Origin: Alligator mississippiensis
Lineage: Eukaryota > Chordata > Crocodylia > Alligatoridae
Assembly: GCF_030867095.1 (NCBI RefSeq)
Contig: NC_081827.1
Coordinates: 214,515,310 to 214,579,309, forward strand
Direction of reading: 5' to 3'
DNA: 64,000 nt
Position 1 is the first letter of the stretch. The number at the start of each line of letters is the position of its first letter. The translations under genes were made by a program, and so were the position numbers. Of this stretch, positions 1 through 11,692 are shown in pieces. The notes under the pieces are model-generated. The model made no database searches and was not told the DNA's origin. It worked only from the letters and a program-made list of their open reading frames with translations.

Positions 1-381
1 GACCCTAAGTCCTTTTGGCCTTGTCTGTATTGCTGTAGTGTCTGGTACCAGGAAGGATGGGGCTGAGCATGCCCTACTTACCTGAGTTCACTGTTGCATT
101 CAGACCTGGAAATTCTCCAGTGAGGCAGCTCCAGTCTCATTCCCAGTGGCTGCTCTCAGGTCCACCAGAGATTGAAAGCTTGAGAGAGTCTTGGGGATAA
201 GCTTGTAGTGTACCTTAGGATCTGGGTGCTCAAGGTGCACATTGACTCTGGGACAGCTGTTGAAGTAGGCAAGACTTCTGAGGATCTAGGCACGTGTGAT
301 AATTTTATATTAGTAGAAGGTATACATTCTTTGTTGGTTTTAGTTCTAAATTAATGTATTGCAATTTTTTTTAACTGCCAG

Positions 382-588
382 TTAATAGATGGACATGACA
401 CCAAGAAAGTAAATATACAATTTCTTAGATCTAAAATTGGAATAGTATCGCAGGAGCCTGTGTTGTTTGACTGCAGTATCGCTGATAATATTAAATATGG
501 CAATAATACCAAGAAGATCACGATGGAGAAAGTTACAGAAGCGGCAAAGAAGGCACATCTTCATGACTTTGTTATGTCACTTCCTGCG
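382..588 (+). CDS. ABCB11: ABCB11 third-from-last coding exon
   Basis: The exon is bounded by a ctgccag acceptor and a GCG|gtaagc donor, is 207 nt long and in phase 0 at both ends. It codes from [11 protein letters not shown] through [11 protein letters not shown] to HDFVMSLPA. This is the part of NBD2 after Walker A, including the Q-loop glutamine. The last residue is Ala where human has Glu. Confidence 0.94.
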
Positions 589-3500
589 GTAAGCACATAC
601 AGGTCCTTTCTAGTGAGACAACAGATAACAGGTCAGAGTGGGAAGGTACCCATTTTAATGGGGTTTATCATCAAACCAAACTAAAATGATTCATGCTACT
701 GCATTGTATTTTACTTTTACAGCTCTCTAAGTATGGTGAAAAGAGAAGACAGAATGTGGTATTTGCCATGATACAATTTTAAGGAAGCTTGAGGTTTTTT
801 TACCCGTTGGGAACCTATTTTCAAAATTAAAGAGCACACTAATGTAGTGCAGAGCAATGTTTTCTAAGGGCTCTTATAGATGTGCAGGGAGCCAGCTCCA
901 AAGTGCTGGAAATCCAGCACATCAGAGCAGACTCGATTAATTAAATCCGCTGGAGCATGAAACTTACCGCATTCCAGCAGCCTACTGCATCACATGTATC
1001 AGCGTCCCCATGCTGGAAAATGGCGGTGGGGTGCTTTGAACTAAAACTCATTCAATGGTAAACAAGTTAAGAGGCTGTGAGTTGGATGACTACACAGTCC
1101 AGTGGGTGGCGAATTGGCTGGAGGGTCGCACCCAGAGAGTCATAGTGGATGGGTCGGTATTGACCTGGAAGGGTGTGGGCAGTGGGGTCCTGCAGGGCTC
1201 AGTCCTTGGACCAATACTCTTCAATATCTTCATCAGCGACTTGGATGAGGGAGTGAAGTGTACTCTGTCCAAGTTTGCAGATGACACAAAACTGTGGGGA
1301 GAAGTGGACACGCTGGAGGGCAGGGAACAACTACAAGCAGACCTGGACAGGTTGGACATATGGGCGGAAAACAACAGAATGCAGTTCAACAAGGAGAAAT
1401 GCAAAGTGCTGCACCTAGGGAGGAAAAATGTCCAGCATACCTACTGCCTAGGAAATGACCTGCTTGGTGGAAAGGAAGCGGAAAGGGATCTTGGAGTCCT
1501 AGTGGACTCCAAGATGAACATGAGTCGGCAGTGTGACGAAGCCATCAGAAAAGCCAATGGCACTTTATCGTGCATCAGCAGATGCATGATGAACAGATCC
1601 AAGGAGGTGATACTCCTCCTCTAGCGGGTGCTGGTCAGACCGCAGTTGGAGTACTGCGTGCAGTTTTGGGTGCCACACTTCAAGAGGGATGTGGATAACC
1701 TGGAGAGGGTCCAGAGAAGGGCCACTCGTATGGTTAAGGGCCTGCAGACCAAGCCCTGTGAGGAAAGACTAGGGCACCTGGACCTCTTCAGCCTCCGCAA
1801 GAGAAGGTTGAGAGGCGACCTTGTGGTTGCCTATAAGTTCATCACGGGGGCACGGAAGGGAATTGGTGAGTTTTTATTCACCAAGGCGCCCCTGGGGGTT
1901 ACAAGAAATAATGGCCACAAGCTAGCAGAGATCAGATTTAGACTAGACATTAGGAAGAAGTTCTTCACAGTTGGAGTGGCCAGGGTCTGGAATGGGCTCC
2001 CAAGGGAGGTGGTGCTCTCCCCTACCCTGGGGGTCTTCAAGAGGAGGTTAGATAAGCATCTAGCTGGGGTCATCTGAACCCAGCACTCTTTCCTGCCTAT
2101 GCAGGGGGTCGGACTTGATGATCTATTGAGCTCCCTTCCGACCCTAGCATCTATGAATCTATGAATGAGCTTTAGTTCAAAGTGCCCTGCCACTGTTTTT
2201 CAGCACGGGGGATGCTGATAGACACGATGTGTGAATGCTTTTAATTCTTTAATTGCAAGCTTTCTAGCACAAACACCCTTCATCAGACATTGGAGCAAAG
2301 ATTGTAGAAGTTCTCCTGGGTAGAAATGAAAGTTCATATTTCATTGAAGAGTTTAAGGTGGTAAAATTTCCTGTTTGGAAAAGTTAATTTTATATGTAGA
2401 TTAGGCTCAGAGAAAAGTTGGAATAGTCTGTTTACCTCAAAGTCGTTTGTTGGTAAGCAGGATGTATTCATATTTCCTTCTGGTTATGGTGTTTCATATT
2501 TCACAGAGTAAAGAGATGGGATGCTCCTCTGGGCAGGCATTTCTTATCTGGTAAGGTGTCTCTGAACTCTGTTGTGAGGCTCTGTTATGATGCAAATTAC
2601 CTCAAACAAAGGCAGAAGCAGTATCTCAGGTTTCAGGTGGTCAAGGTTGCTTCCTCCTTGTAAAATTATGAAGATTTCATTAAAAAAGCAGCTAAAATTC
2701 AATATCTTTCATATGTCAAGTATCCAGATTGTAGCCATATTGGTCTAAAGGAAAAAGCAATCAGGACTCACAGTAGAGGTGACATTTTTATTAGACCAAC
2801 TAGATTTTTGCCAAAAAAAAATCTTTAATTGCAAGATTTTGGGCACAAACACAAACATCAGGCATTGGAGAAAAGATTGTAAAAGTTCTCCTGGTAGAAA
2901 TGAAATTTCATATTTCATAGGAGAGTTGAAGGTGGTAAAATCTCCTGCTTGGAAACGTTCAATACCTTAGCATTTCATAGCACTACAAATGAACGTATGT
3001 CCAAGGCCCTGTTCTCTGCTGTACATTATCTGTTTCACTGCAAGCAAGACATTTAGACCAAAATATTTGAACTTGAGTGCTTATAGATATGCATTTATAT
3101 CTCATCTGAATTTTTTTTAAAGTGATTAAATATCCATTTGAAAAGTTTAGCTCTAACCTCTTTGTGTATCACTTTCCCAAAAGACATCTTTGCCTTATAC
3201 ACAAATCAGTCAATACCTCTTGCTCAAGTTTTATCCCATGTACATTATCATGGCATCTGCCTCTATGAGGTAGAAGGTAGACTGACAAAATATGGTTCAA
3301 AGAACACTTTTCAAACCCTGGTATCATCAGTAAAACATCACCCTTGAATCACTTGATTGCTTAAGGAGGGAAGAAGATTGCTTGGGGTTTATGATCTATT
3401 ACTGCAGGATAGCCCAGTACTCTTCCAGTTTGTTCTTTGTTTTGGGTATCTGGAGCTGCTGATTTGTAAACAAATTTCATTTGTATTATATATTTTTCAG

Positions 3501-5738
3501 AAATATGAAACTAATGTGGGAGCTCAGGGATCTCAGCTCTCTCGTGGGCAAAAGCAACGCATTGCTATAGCACGGGCTATCATACGTGATCCTAAAATTT
3601 TATTACTAGATGAAGCAACATCTGCCTTAGACACAGAAAGTGAAAAGGTAAATATGGAATAAAAAGAAACTAAGATGACCCAAAGCAATTATCCACATGC
3701 CTTCATGTAAAAGAAATGCCCATAAAAATAATTTCATTTAGCCTTTTCTACTATGCAGTGCTTTTCCAAGGTTTCAGTAAAGTGATACCTTGCTATCATG
3801 CATATTATTTGCAACTGTAGTTAATTCAGCCATAAAACATTAAGCCCAAATACAAATCTTTCTCACAGGTAATGTAAGAATTATATGTCCTATCTCAGGG
3901 AGATGCACAGTTCTCTTATTCTCTCATTGGGCAGCTGAGAGCAAGCCCAGAGATCAATCCAAATCCACTCTGCTTTGACATATAGCTCTTCTGTGTTGAT
4001 TTCAGGAAGCCTTCACTGATCCTAACCTACCCAGGGAGATGCATAGTTCTCTCCTATTTCCTCAATGAGAAATGGAACAGAAGAAACACACTGGTCTGGG
4101 AGGACACTGGTCTAGGAGTGAGGGAATCCTGGGTTCTGGCTCCTGTTCCCAATGCCATTAATTTCATCCAATGACTATCCAATGCAAGAGACACAAACAG
4201 CTTTGGAGCCCCGGCTGGGACCAGGGGCCAGAACCCAAGTAGGAGTGCCCTCCTCATGGGGGTAGAGTTACACTTCCTCTTCAATACTGCTCTTTTGGTC
4301 TCATGATCATTTATTTCTTGTTTGCCCAGGAGCCCAGCTTCAACCCAATGGCTGGAGTGTGTTCTTGGCTCTGCCTAGCCAATGGTCTAGTGGTTAATGA
4401 ACTTTGAGATGTATGAAATGTAGGTTCAACACCCCTTTGGCTGAATGGGGCCTGTAAACTGGGTCTTCCACTCCCTGGGCCTTCACTTGCCTTAATCCTT
4501 GGGCCACTGGACTAAAAAATGGGTGGTCTCTCTTCTTGAGATCTTAAATACTTCCCAGGATAGATTTGCTCAGAAAGTGTAAATAAAGGTAGATGCCTTG
4601 GTGGAGGGCTTCTGAGCAGGCTCAGAAATCAAGATGCATATATTCTATTTCACCTGTTGGTGTCTGAATGGATTTAGGTACCTAAGTGCAACCCTATTCT
4701 ATCCTGCTGTGCTCCTTGCAAAACTGTTGGTAGAAAAGACAGGTGAGACCTTCTCTTCACTGCTGTTTTGTGACTATCTCATGGCTGAGATTTTGCAAAA
4801 AAGTAGATCCATTAATGGATTTTCACCTACGTGCCTTTACTCACCCAAGAGGTGGAATGGAATCTGACTTAGATGCCAAGAAGATCCTTAGTTGTGGATT
4901 TGGTCTTAACAGAATTTATGCAGATACACTAAGTAAAAATTATCAACAAACAAACAAACAAACAAACAAACAAACAAAACCCCTCCAAAACCCAGGCAAA
5001 CACAGCTGTTTTTTTCCCCCTTAGACTTCCAGTGTAGATGTGTTACCTTTCTGAGTATTGTACAAAGCCTCTTTCCAAAGCTCCCAGTGGTACCGGGCAC
5101 TACACACAAAACAAAATTACATATTAAAACACTTTTAAAAATAAATGCTCTGAATAGACAGTTTCATTTACATCAATATGCTAGAGCACTAAGAAGAAAG
5201 AATTGGCTCAGCTTGTACCTTGAGGTCAAAGGAAAAATGAAAATTTTTAAACTCACCAGAACCACCATGACATTCAGTTTGGCACTGAAATGTACAATTT
5301 GAGTTTTATATTTCATCATTCCTTCCTATATGTTAGCATCAGGTTTAGTTTATGGAGTTGCTAAGCACACCAATAACTTCTAGCCTTTGAGTCTACTTCA
5401 GGTAAAACTTCTAATGGTAGTGTTAGAAATGCTGAAATGCTTAATTATTAGGGATAGATTTATAAGGGATTCCTCATGTCTTAACTGCCATTTTAGCTGG
5501 CACATTGTCATGCTGATTTGTTGTCTATTGTCTGCAGACTGTGCAAGCTGCATTGGATAAAGCACGAGAAGGACGGACCTGCATTGTCATTGCACACCGT
5601 CTGTCTACGATTCAGCATTCTGATATCATCGCTGTCATGTCTCAAGGAGTCATTATCGAAAAGGGCACTCACAGTGATCTGATGGCCGTGAAAGGAGCTT
5701 ATTACAAACTTGTCACGACTGGAGCACCTATTAGCTGA
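382..5738 (+). CDS. ABCB11: ABCB11 (bile salt export pump), C-terminal coding part, last three exons
   Basis: Three exons, 382-588, 3501-3647 and 5538-5738, encode the second half of nucleotide-binding domain 2 of an ABCB transporter. Read in order they give the Q-loop context (VSQEPVLF), the ABC signature LSRGQKQ, Walker [13 protein letters not shown], the H-loop [11 protein letters not shown] and the C-terminus TTGAPIS followed by TGA. The human bile salt export pump ends TTGSPIS and is nearly identical along this stretch, so I call ABCB11 rather than ABCB1 or ABCB4. Exon lengths of 207 and 147 nt match, from memory, the corresponding exons of the P-glycoprotein family. The Walker A exon and the rest of the gene lie to the left of the window. 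The protein is an ATP-driven pump exporting conjugated bile salts across the hepatocyte canalicular membrane. G6PC2 next door on the opposite strand supports the call by synteny. Confidence 0.95.
1055..2077 (+). pseudogene. CR1 ORF2 C-terminal fragment (reverse transcriptase)
   Basis: The frame starts at [11 protein letters not shown], passes the FADD catalytic motif, has one stop codon at 1622-1624 and continues in the same frame to the usual CR1 C-terminus KHLAGVI at 2077. It lacks the endonuclease and the first reverse transcriptase motifs because of 5' truncation. Not a host gene. Confidence 0.9.
1055..2163 (+). mobile_element. CR1 LINE, 5'-truncated copy
   Basis: Only the 3' third of a CR1 retrotransposon is present: the reverse transcriptase end with the FADDTKLW motif, the downstream ORF2 region and the 3' terminus made of two ctatgaat units. 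The reading frame is almost open but contains one in-frame TAG at 1622-1624, so it is dead. It is close in sequence to the copies at 13.1 and 25.8 kb. No target duplication is visible, which is usual for CR1. It lies inside a MITE in an ABCB11 intron. Confidence 0.95.
2241..2960 (+). repeat. Two copies of an unnamed interspersed repeat (family D)
   Basis: Segments 2241-2385 and about 2700-2960 share a core: ctttaattgcaag, a cacaaac motif, catcag.cattggag, aaaagattgta, agttctcctgg and ggtagaaatgaaa. The second copy extends further left with a tattagaccaact motif. A third relative lies near 44035-44140. Family unknown to me; possibly a SINE or a non-autonomous DNA element. Confidence 0.55.
3501..3647 (+). 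CDS. ABCB11: ABCB11 penultimate coding exon (signature and Walker B)
   Basis: The exon is 147 nt in phase 0, between a tttttcag acceptor and an AAG|gtaaat donor. It codes [12 protein letters not shown], the signature LSRGQKQ, then [17 protein letters not shown] with the Walker B aspartate and catalytic glutamate intact. Human has LSRGEKQ here, so Gln replaces Glu in the signature loop, which is the common P-glycoprotein form. Confidence 0.95.
4060..4560. repeat. Possible tRNA-derived or MIR-like SINE remnants
   Basis: Phrases typical of tRNA-derived and CORE-SINEs are seen: ggaatcctgggttctggct near 4124 and gtctagtggttaatgaa near 4387. The copy is too diverged for me to set ends or family. 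A similar stretch is at 8220-8640. Confidence 0.3.
4944..4979 (+). repeat. (CAAA)n microsatellite
   Basis: About nine uninterrupted CAAA units. Confidence 0.95.
5538..5738 (+). CDS. ABCB11: ABCB11 last coding exon
   Basis: The exon follows a tctgcag acceptor. It codes [15 protein letters not shown], the H-loop [11 protein letters not shown], then [18 protein letters not shown] and the terminus TTGAPIS with stop TGA at 5736-5738. It gives 66 residues, as expected for the family. Confidence 0.96.
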   Translation, partial: TVQAALDKAREGRTCIVIAHRLSTIQHSDIIAVMSQGVIIEKGTHSDLMAVKGAYYKLVTTGAPIS

Positions 5739-6369
5739 TTTAAAACACTGTGTAAAGTTAAAAGACATATTTTTTTCCAAATAAGTCCTCTGAAGTTAGT
5801 ATGAAATTCTTCGTACCTGTTTACGTTATTACAAAGTGCTGTATCATATGGTGAGTGACATGGTACCCAACCTAAAAACACATAAGGCTTTCTGGAACAA
5901 GCAAATCGATTACCTAAACCAGTAGGGCCAAATCTTTTAGGCAAGTGTGCCACAGACTAGCTCGACATCCTCCTGGAATGCCACTCTAATCCCATCCCTT
6001 GCTCAATCAGCTGCTTCCTACTCTATCTACCGCTGTGCTCCCTGTCTGCTGCCTAGTTTTCTATGTGCCACACTCACATGTGCAGCAGGCTGGCTACCTG
6101 TAAACTAACCAGTAGGGTGATTTGTTCATGAAACAGTTTAGTTTATTGTGCGTGGGAAAAGGAAGTTGCAAGTAGAAAAGCTCTTTAGTTGGGAGTTGCC
6201 CAAGGATAAGGTATGCACATAAAAGGAAAAGGCTCTGCAGTGCTTTTCTTACTTAACAAATGGCAATCAAAGAAGAACCACCCTGAATCACATCACACAA
6301 AGCCAAAATCAAAGTATATACCCTATTATGAATGCACACTATCTTCTCTAACCTTTTCCTCTTGTCTAC
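5739..6369 (+). other. ABCB11: ABCB11 3' untranslated region (extent uncertain)
   Basis: Sequence after the stop has no further coding signal. The first AATAAA that I see is at 6492-6497 inside a repeat tail, so the transcript may end near 6.5 kb or further on. The exact end cannot be set from sequence alone. Confidence 0.4.
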
Positions 6370-6500
6370 TTAGACTGTGAACTCTTTGGGACAAGGACTG
6401 TCTATGTCTATGCCTGGTGCCTAGGACACCAAGGCCTTGATCTTGTCTGGAGCATATATTTAACTGGAGTAGGCACTACTGTAATAGAAATAATAAATTA
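6370..6500 (+). repeat. L2/MIR-type 3' tail fragment
   Basis: The stretch carries the characteristic tail phrases of this ancient group: tagactgtgaactctttggg, acaaggactgtct, tgcctggtgcctagg and a final gtaatagaaataataaatta. It contains an AATAAA that could serve as the ABCB11 poly(A) signal. Confidence 0.6.
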
Positions 6501-8219
6501 CTATAAAGAAATGCTCTTCACTCCATCGTAAAAGGAAACTGAGAAGATGAACAAAAGGTGGAATAAGGACTATTTTTCCTTAGTGGGGCCACTTTGTAAA
6601 ATACTCTAAATGAATTCATTTGAATATGAATAAATGCATTAGTTAAATCAAATAATACTGAAATAAATTTTCAGTATAATTTTAATTTTATCTTACCCTG
6701 AAAGAGTACTAGGGAAATGGAGAATATTATTTTGCTCATCCCTGGGGTCTGAATCTGATTTATAAGGAAAGTTTAAATTCTATAAAGCTTAAAAATAAAA
6801 TATATATATTATTTATAAAGTTAGGGCTTGAGCCAGCTTCTGTTAAGGTCAATAGGAGTCTTTCCATTGATTTTTTTTTTTAATGGTATCAGGCCTGAAG
6901 CAGTATGACATTTCTGGTGTTCATATGATTTTAACTTAAAACCTGATTATAAGATATGGCCTTGGAATATTATTAATTGGAACAAGTCATAGTCTGAGTA
7001 CACTGACATCTGTTCACCTTGCACTATGATAAGGATGTCACAGCTAAATAATATATCAGTATTAATTACTGAAACTTGAATGATTCAAGGATGAAAAACC
7101 TTGTCACAATCTCTCTCTTGAGATTTAATTTTTATAGACAAAGAAAAGAGAATGTAAATTCTTGTGTAATACCCTTATTAGAATCAAAGACCATATGATG
7201 TTTTACAACTGACCTTGAAAATTAACCTTTTTCCAAACAAAGGCTGGCTACAATCAGCATTTCATTTTTAAGTCCTTGTGAAATTGTAGAAGGAAGTTTC
7301 TTTACATGCCTTTTTTAAATCACTTTTTTGTTGGATCAGCAACACTGGACTTTGACTGGATGAGAATTAAAATATTGAAGTAGGTGTTGTGCTGGGCCAA
7401 GACCATGCTCTTAACATTATATGATGTGGCAAGGGTATGGGGTAAAAAAAATCAAAACAGTACCTTCTTCAGTAGAGGACACGTTATCTCACACATGTTT
7501 TCCTCTTTCCTATTAGTACCATGATATCAACAAAAAGGGGAACAAAGATGAGAGAACTATAATTTTGCTATAAATAATTTGTAAAAGCCTCATCACAGTG
7601 TAGTAAAAGAAGGATTAAAGTATCTGGAATTACATTGTAGTATTTCCTCTCTTTTTTTAAAATTGTGCTTATCACACAACGCAAACTTAAATGTTACTGA
7701 TACTAAAGTCCTTTGGTACTTATGCACATAAAAATAATTGCAGTGTATTTTAATTAATGCAATTAATGTGGAAATTGTGTAATTACTAAGTCTATTCTGT
7801 GAGAGAATACCAACCTTGTAGCCCTATTTATGACAATAAAATAAAAATAAATTCCTTAGTAGCTGATGTATTGTAGTACTGAATCTCTTTAAGAGCACAT
7901 TAGGTTCAAAGATAAGTCTCACTTTATTGTGACACATCCCACATCCTAGTTTCTGAATGCATCAATGTCTGAGAATGATAGGCTTCTGTCACGGACAAAG
8001 CCTCTGCATGCTAGTAATTGTGAAGAGCTAATGTAAATGGGTACACAGAACAAGGTATTTGCAGTGCACCAGAAAGTTTTCTTGGTCATACACATTCCTG
8101 AATACCATCTTCTAACACTTTGGCTTAAATCCAACTCCTCTTTAGGCCGCTAAATAGCACGTCGGTACCTACCTTTAGGGAAGATGAATAAGCTTGCAAC
8201 TCACAAAAGACCAGCAGGA
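6501..8219. other. Intergenic or distal 3'UTR, AT-rich, no gene seen
   Basis: No exon-like or strong repeat signal recognised. Several AATAAA motifs occur by base composition, for example near 7840. Confidence 0.5.
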
Positions 8220-8640
8220 CGTTTTAGTTTAGTGGTTAGGTTATTCATTCTAATTGTATGCATTCCTCCTCTAGAGGGTACCTGAACCGTTGTCTTCCAC
8301 TGGCTAGCAAATTACCCTAACCACTAGGCCACGGGCTAGGTATTAAGAGAGTTCCCTCCCTCTCTTTTGCTGAAACAGGGCCATTGGACATCAGAGAGGG
8401 GAAAATCAATGAGGCCAGAAGGAGAGCAAAGCAGAAGGAATAGAGCTTACTAAAATGGGCATTGTCCCACTCAAGGCAGGGGACTTGGGCTCTAGTTCTG
8501 AGTCCTGCCCCAAGGGTGGTTCTGCATTCAATAATTGTGGGATAAAATAGATAAGCAGCAGTTGCATAGCTTCTGTCTTTGGTGACTGATGAGGCTAGAC
8601 CTTGGGGCCCTGTCCTTTTCAGAGCAGCAGCCATCTCACT
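8220..8640. repeat. Possible SINE-like remnant
   Basis: Includes gtttagtggttaggttatt and, inverted, ccctaaccactaggcca, both recalling tRNA-derived SINE heads, plus a gggctctagttctgagtcc motif of MIR type. Boundaries and family are uncertain. Confidence 0.3.
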
Positions 8641-9074
8641 GAGCTACAATCCCTCTGGTTTACAGTCCTTTCTGACTCAAATCTGCTTCACACTTGGATG
8701 CTCAATTGCCACCTTCAATAGGAAGGAGAGAGGGTGATTTATGGGTGATGTCTAACACACACAGCCTTGTGAGTAGGGCACTTTGCTGGGAAGTTAGAGA
8801 TGTAGGTGCAAACTTCCAGGATTTAGTGGATCTTCCTCCTCTCCTTAACTTTGCTATTCATAGTTTTCTGTGAATGACATTCCAGAGATGTTCATAGAGT
8901 TTGTACATTATACCGCGGGTCAGCAGCCTTTTGATGGTGTGGACTGGAGTTTGGAACCTGGCTGTGGCTGTGTGCTGGAAGTCTCCACCTGCCTCTCCCA
9001 GCAGCCAGCTACTTGCACTAATCTGACCCCCTTGCAGCAAGTGAAACCCAGGCCTTGTACCACTGATTCTCTGT

Positions 9075-9822
9075 AGGGCTGTGTGAAGCTTCAGTCACTG
9101 ATACAATTTGGCAGAGATTTGGCCCAATTTGGTGTCCAAATCTCTGAATCCAAATCGAATCAGAGGACCCTTTAATCTCTCCGAATCGAATCGGAGAGAG
9201 TCAGAAGATTCAGCGATTAGGACATAGACATAGCTTTAAATGTTTTTTCTATATACCTCTAGGTAGCAGGGGCTCGTGAACGCTGTGATGCTGGGGCGCA
9301 CGGAGTGTCCCACAGAAGCACAGGGGACTCCCCAGCACGCTCAGCAGCAGACCTGGAAGTGGACCAGAAGCACTTCTGGTCCACTTCCAGGTCCACCTGG
9401 GAGCGCGCAAGGGGCCCCTTGTGCCCCCCCGCCCCGGCTCAACAACTGGTGCCTCCTGGGTTGGGGGGGCACCCAGGGTCCTCCTGTGGCCAATCGCTGA
9501 GCCTGGGAGGCTCAGGGGGGCCTCCCCAGCACACTCCCTGGCGGACCCAGAAGTGGACCGGAAGTACTTCCAGTCCACTTCCGGGTTCACCGCCGAGCAC
9601 ATGGAGGGCCCTCCCACAGTCTCAAGGGATGCTGCATGCGCCCCCGCATCGCAGCGATCATGAGCCGTGCCTGCTACCTCAAGGTATGTAGAAACATTTT
9701 TTAAAGCTGTGTCTATGTCTGAATCACTGATTCTCTAAATCAGGATCGAATCTTTAGATTTGGATTCAACTGAATCGAATCAGGGACAGTGATCCAAATC
9801 AACAAATGGAATCACAGTCCCT
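9075..9822. mobile_element. Large palindromic non-autonomous DNA transposon
   Basis: The ends are inverted copies (agggctgtgtga on the left; tcacagtccct on the right). Inner arms at 9227-9287 and 9653-9716 are near reverse complements of each other (tagacatagctttaaa against tttaaagctgtgtcta). The AT-rich outer arms are full of gaatcgaatc motifs. The GC-rich core, 9288-9650, carries further nested palindromes, see 9350-9393. No protein coding is needed to explain the small open frames here. Confidence 0.7.
9350..9393. repeat. Perfect 21-bp inverted repeat with 2-bp loop
   Basis: The arms 9350-9370 and 9373-9393 are exact reverse complements (begin gacctggaagtgg, end ccacttccaggtc) separated by CA. 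A looser relative of the same hairpin lies near 9545-9590. Confidence 0.95.
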
Positions 9823-11692
9823 GACTTGGGCCAAATCTGAATCAAATAGGGCCCACGTCACAAACTCCTAATTCTCTGTGCCAGATCAGACCTCTCCAGT
9901 CATAGGTTGGGTCAGATTCATCTTGCAAGCCATAAATTGTCAACCCCACATTGTACCAAGGAGGACAATAGTGTTTCATATGACCATACCAGCAAACAGT
10001 AAAGCTCTTTTTAGGGTCAGTGGTTCCTTGGCTAGCCCACTGTGAGTTGCTGAGCATCCTCACTGCCAGGAGCAGAAGGTGAATGTTCTGCTAAGATGTT
10101 ACTGTTTACACATCTGATACTGAGGTCTTTATTCATTCTTTAATAGTACATGGATTTTCTGAACACACTGTTTCCTGCAGCTGTGTAGAGGAAAGTGTTC
10201 CATCAAAGGGATTTTAATCCAGATTAGTTTTAAAATAAGGAAACCAGTTTTATCTTTGCCAGTCTTTTGAGTTTTGATCACTCTCAACAGCCAAGGGCCA
10301 ACTCAAAGCTGTCCTTTGTATTGCCCCGCAAGCCAGAATCTTCCATTTCATTCATCATACAAATAAGTGGAGGTCTGCAGACCATCCTTTCAGCTGTACC
10401 TGGGTAACCTCACTGCCACAATATCATAAATTGGGTAGCACCTGCAAAGCCCTAGCAATTTGAAAGTTTAAGGCTGGCATAGTTACAGAAAGGCTATATA
10501 AGATGGCAGTATTAAGTTGGCATCAACATTATATTGCTCAACTCAGCAAACAGAGGGCATCAGATACAGGAATTACATGGATTATGAACTATTTAAAGCC
10601 ATATGCAATATGAGATGCATTATAATATATAAAAGGAATATAATTGGCAGCATCAGGTTAAGCAGAACAGTTCATATATGCATATTACATTTAACATCTT
10701 ACAATTATTTCTTTTTCATCACTAACAGAATTATCTTGACTAGCGTCACTGATAATTCTGGTTTGTAAAATGAGATTATTAGACGTATTTACATTTAAAA
10801 GTCAGGAACATGTACAATATTCTTTAAGATGTGGCTGAGATTAATTGCATTTTACTGTTTAATTCTGTGTAGATATATAGTCCAACAACACAGATTTAAT
10901 ATACCACATTCAAGAGTTTCCACAAAGTTAAATATGTAATAATTTATCATTCAATATCTTGCAATAGATTTTTTTTAAGAACATATAAAAAAATTACATA
11001 AATGAAATAGTATCTGCCTTGGAGATAACCTAGAAATAAAATTAGCAGGTCTAAATTAAATTGTTCCAGATTGATCTTTTAAATAATAAATTGAATCAGG
11101 AAAGAATAAACATAAGATGCTTCACACAAGAAGCACTGTAAGTAAAATCTAAACACAACCTTTTAATGCTCCTGGCAAAGTATGTAGAACTTTACCCTGG
11201 TATATAGTTGTGTTTGTGCAGTTAAGTGTGATTTTATCACACACCTTTTTCTAGCAGATTAACATACAGTATTCATATACATAAAATGGGAAGTGCAATG
11301 ACACTATGTACACTCAGAAAATGAAGCACCATCTAGTTGAAGAAGGACAACTAAAGACCCACAAAGCTTTTGCAAAAACAAACCCATATCCAAGCAGTGA
11401 CATACCCACAGTGATATCAGGAAACCATATGATAATACTTACTGTAAAACCATACCGTAATACAGTCCAAGAATGAAAACCTAGTGATAGCTAATCAGTG
11501 TTCCTAACATAACAGTGTCATTCCTGGCTGTGCTGCTTTTGTGTGTGGGACATGGAAGGAAAACATCAAATATGTATTGGCATCCACCAGCATTCATAAT
11601 GAAGTAGTAAAATGATCATGTTTGAAGTGGCTCATAGAACACTGCTTGTATCCAGAAGCACCCTTATATTTTCAGATCATTCAAATGTACAT
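9823..11692 (-). other. G6PC2 3' flank / 3' untranslated region
   Basis: AT-rich sequence after the G6PC2 stop codon on the minus strand. Part of it must be the G6PC2 3'UTR, but I cannot fix the poly(A) site. No repeats recognised. Confidence 0.4.

Larger units (their letters stand above)
875..2240. mobile_element. MITE (family C) split by a CR1 insertion
   Basis: The two arms, about 875-1054 and 2164-2240, match in order the uninterrupted copy at 14638-14900, which lies in the G6PC2 intron. Shared phrases are gcagactc, ttccagcagcct and gtatcagc in the left arm, then atgagcttta and ggatgctgata in the right arm. The centre is itself an imperfect inverted repeat (tatcagcgtcccc against ggggatgctgata). 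The CR1 sits exactly at the arm junction, so the MITE is the older insertion. Class II family not identified. Confidence 0.7.
589..3500 (+). other. ABCB11: ABCB11 intron, repeat-filled
   Basis: Intron of 2.9 kb with gt..ag ends. It holds a MITE interrupted by a CR1 LINE (875-2240) and two copies of an interspersed repeat (2241-2385 and 2700-2960). The remaining sequence, including 2990-3490, is AT-rich with nothing I recognise. Confidence 0.8.
3648..5537 (+). other. ABCB11: ABCB11 last intron
   Basis: Intron of 1.9 kb. Around 4060-4560 there is a stretch with MIR or tRNA-SINE flavour (a tcctgggttctggctc motif and a ccaatggtctagtggtta motif). A (CAAA)n microsatellite lies at 4944-4979. The remainder is AT-rich and unremarkable. 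Confidence 0.6.
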
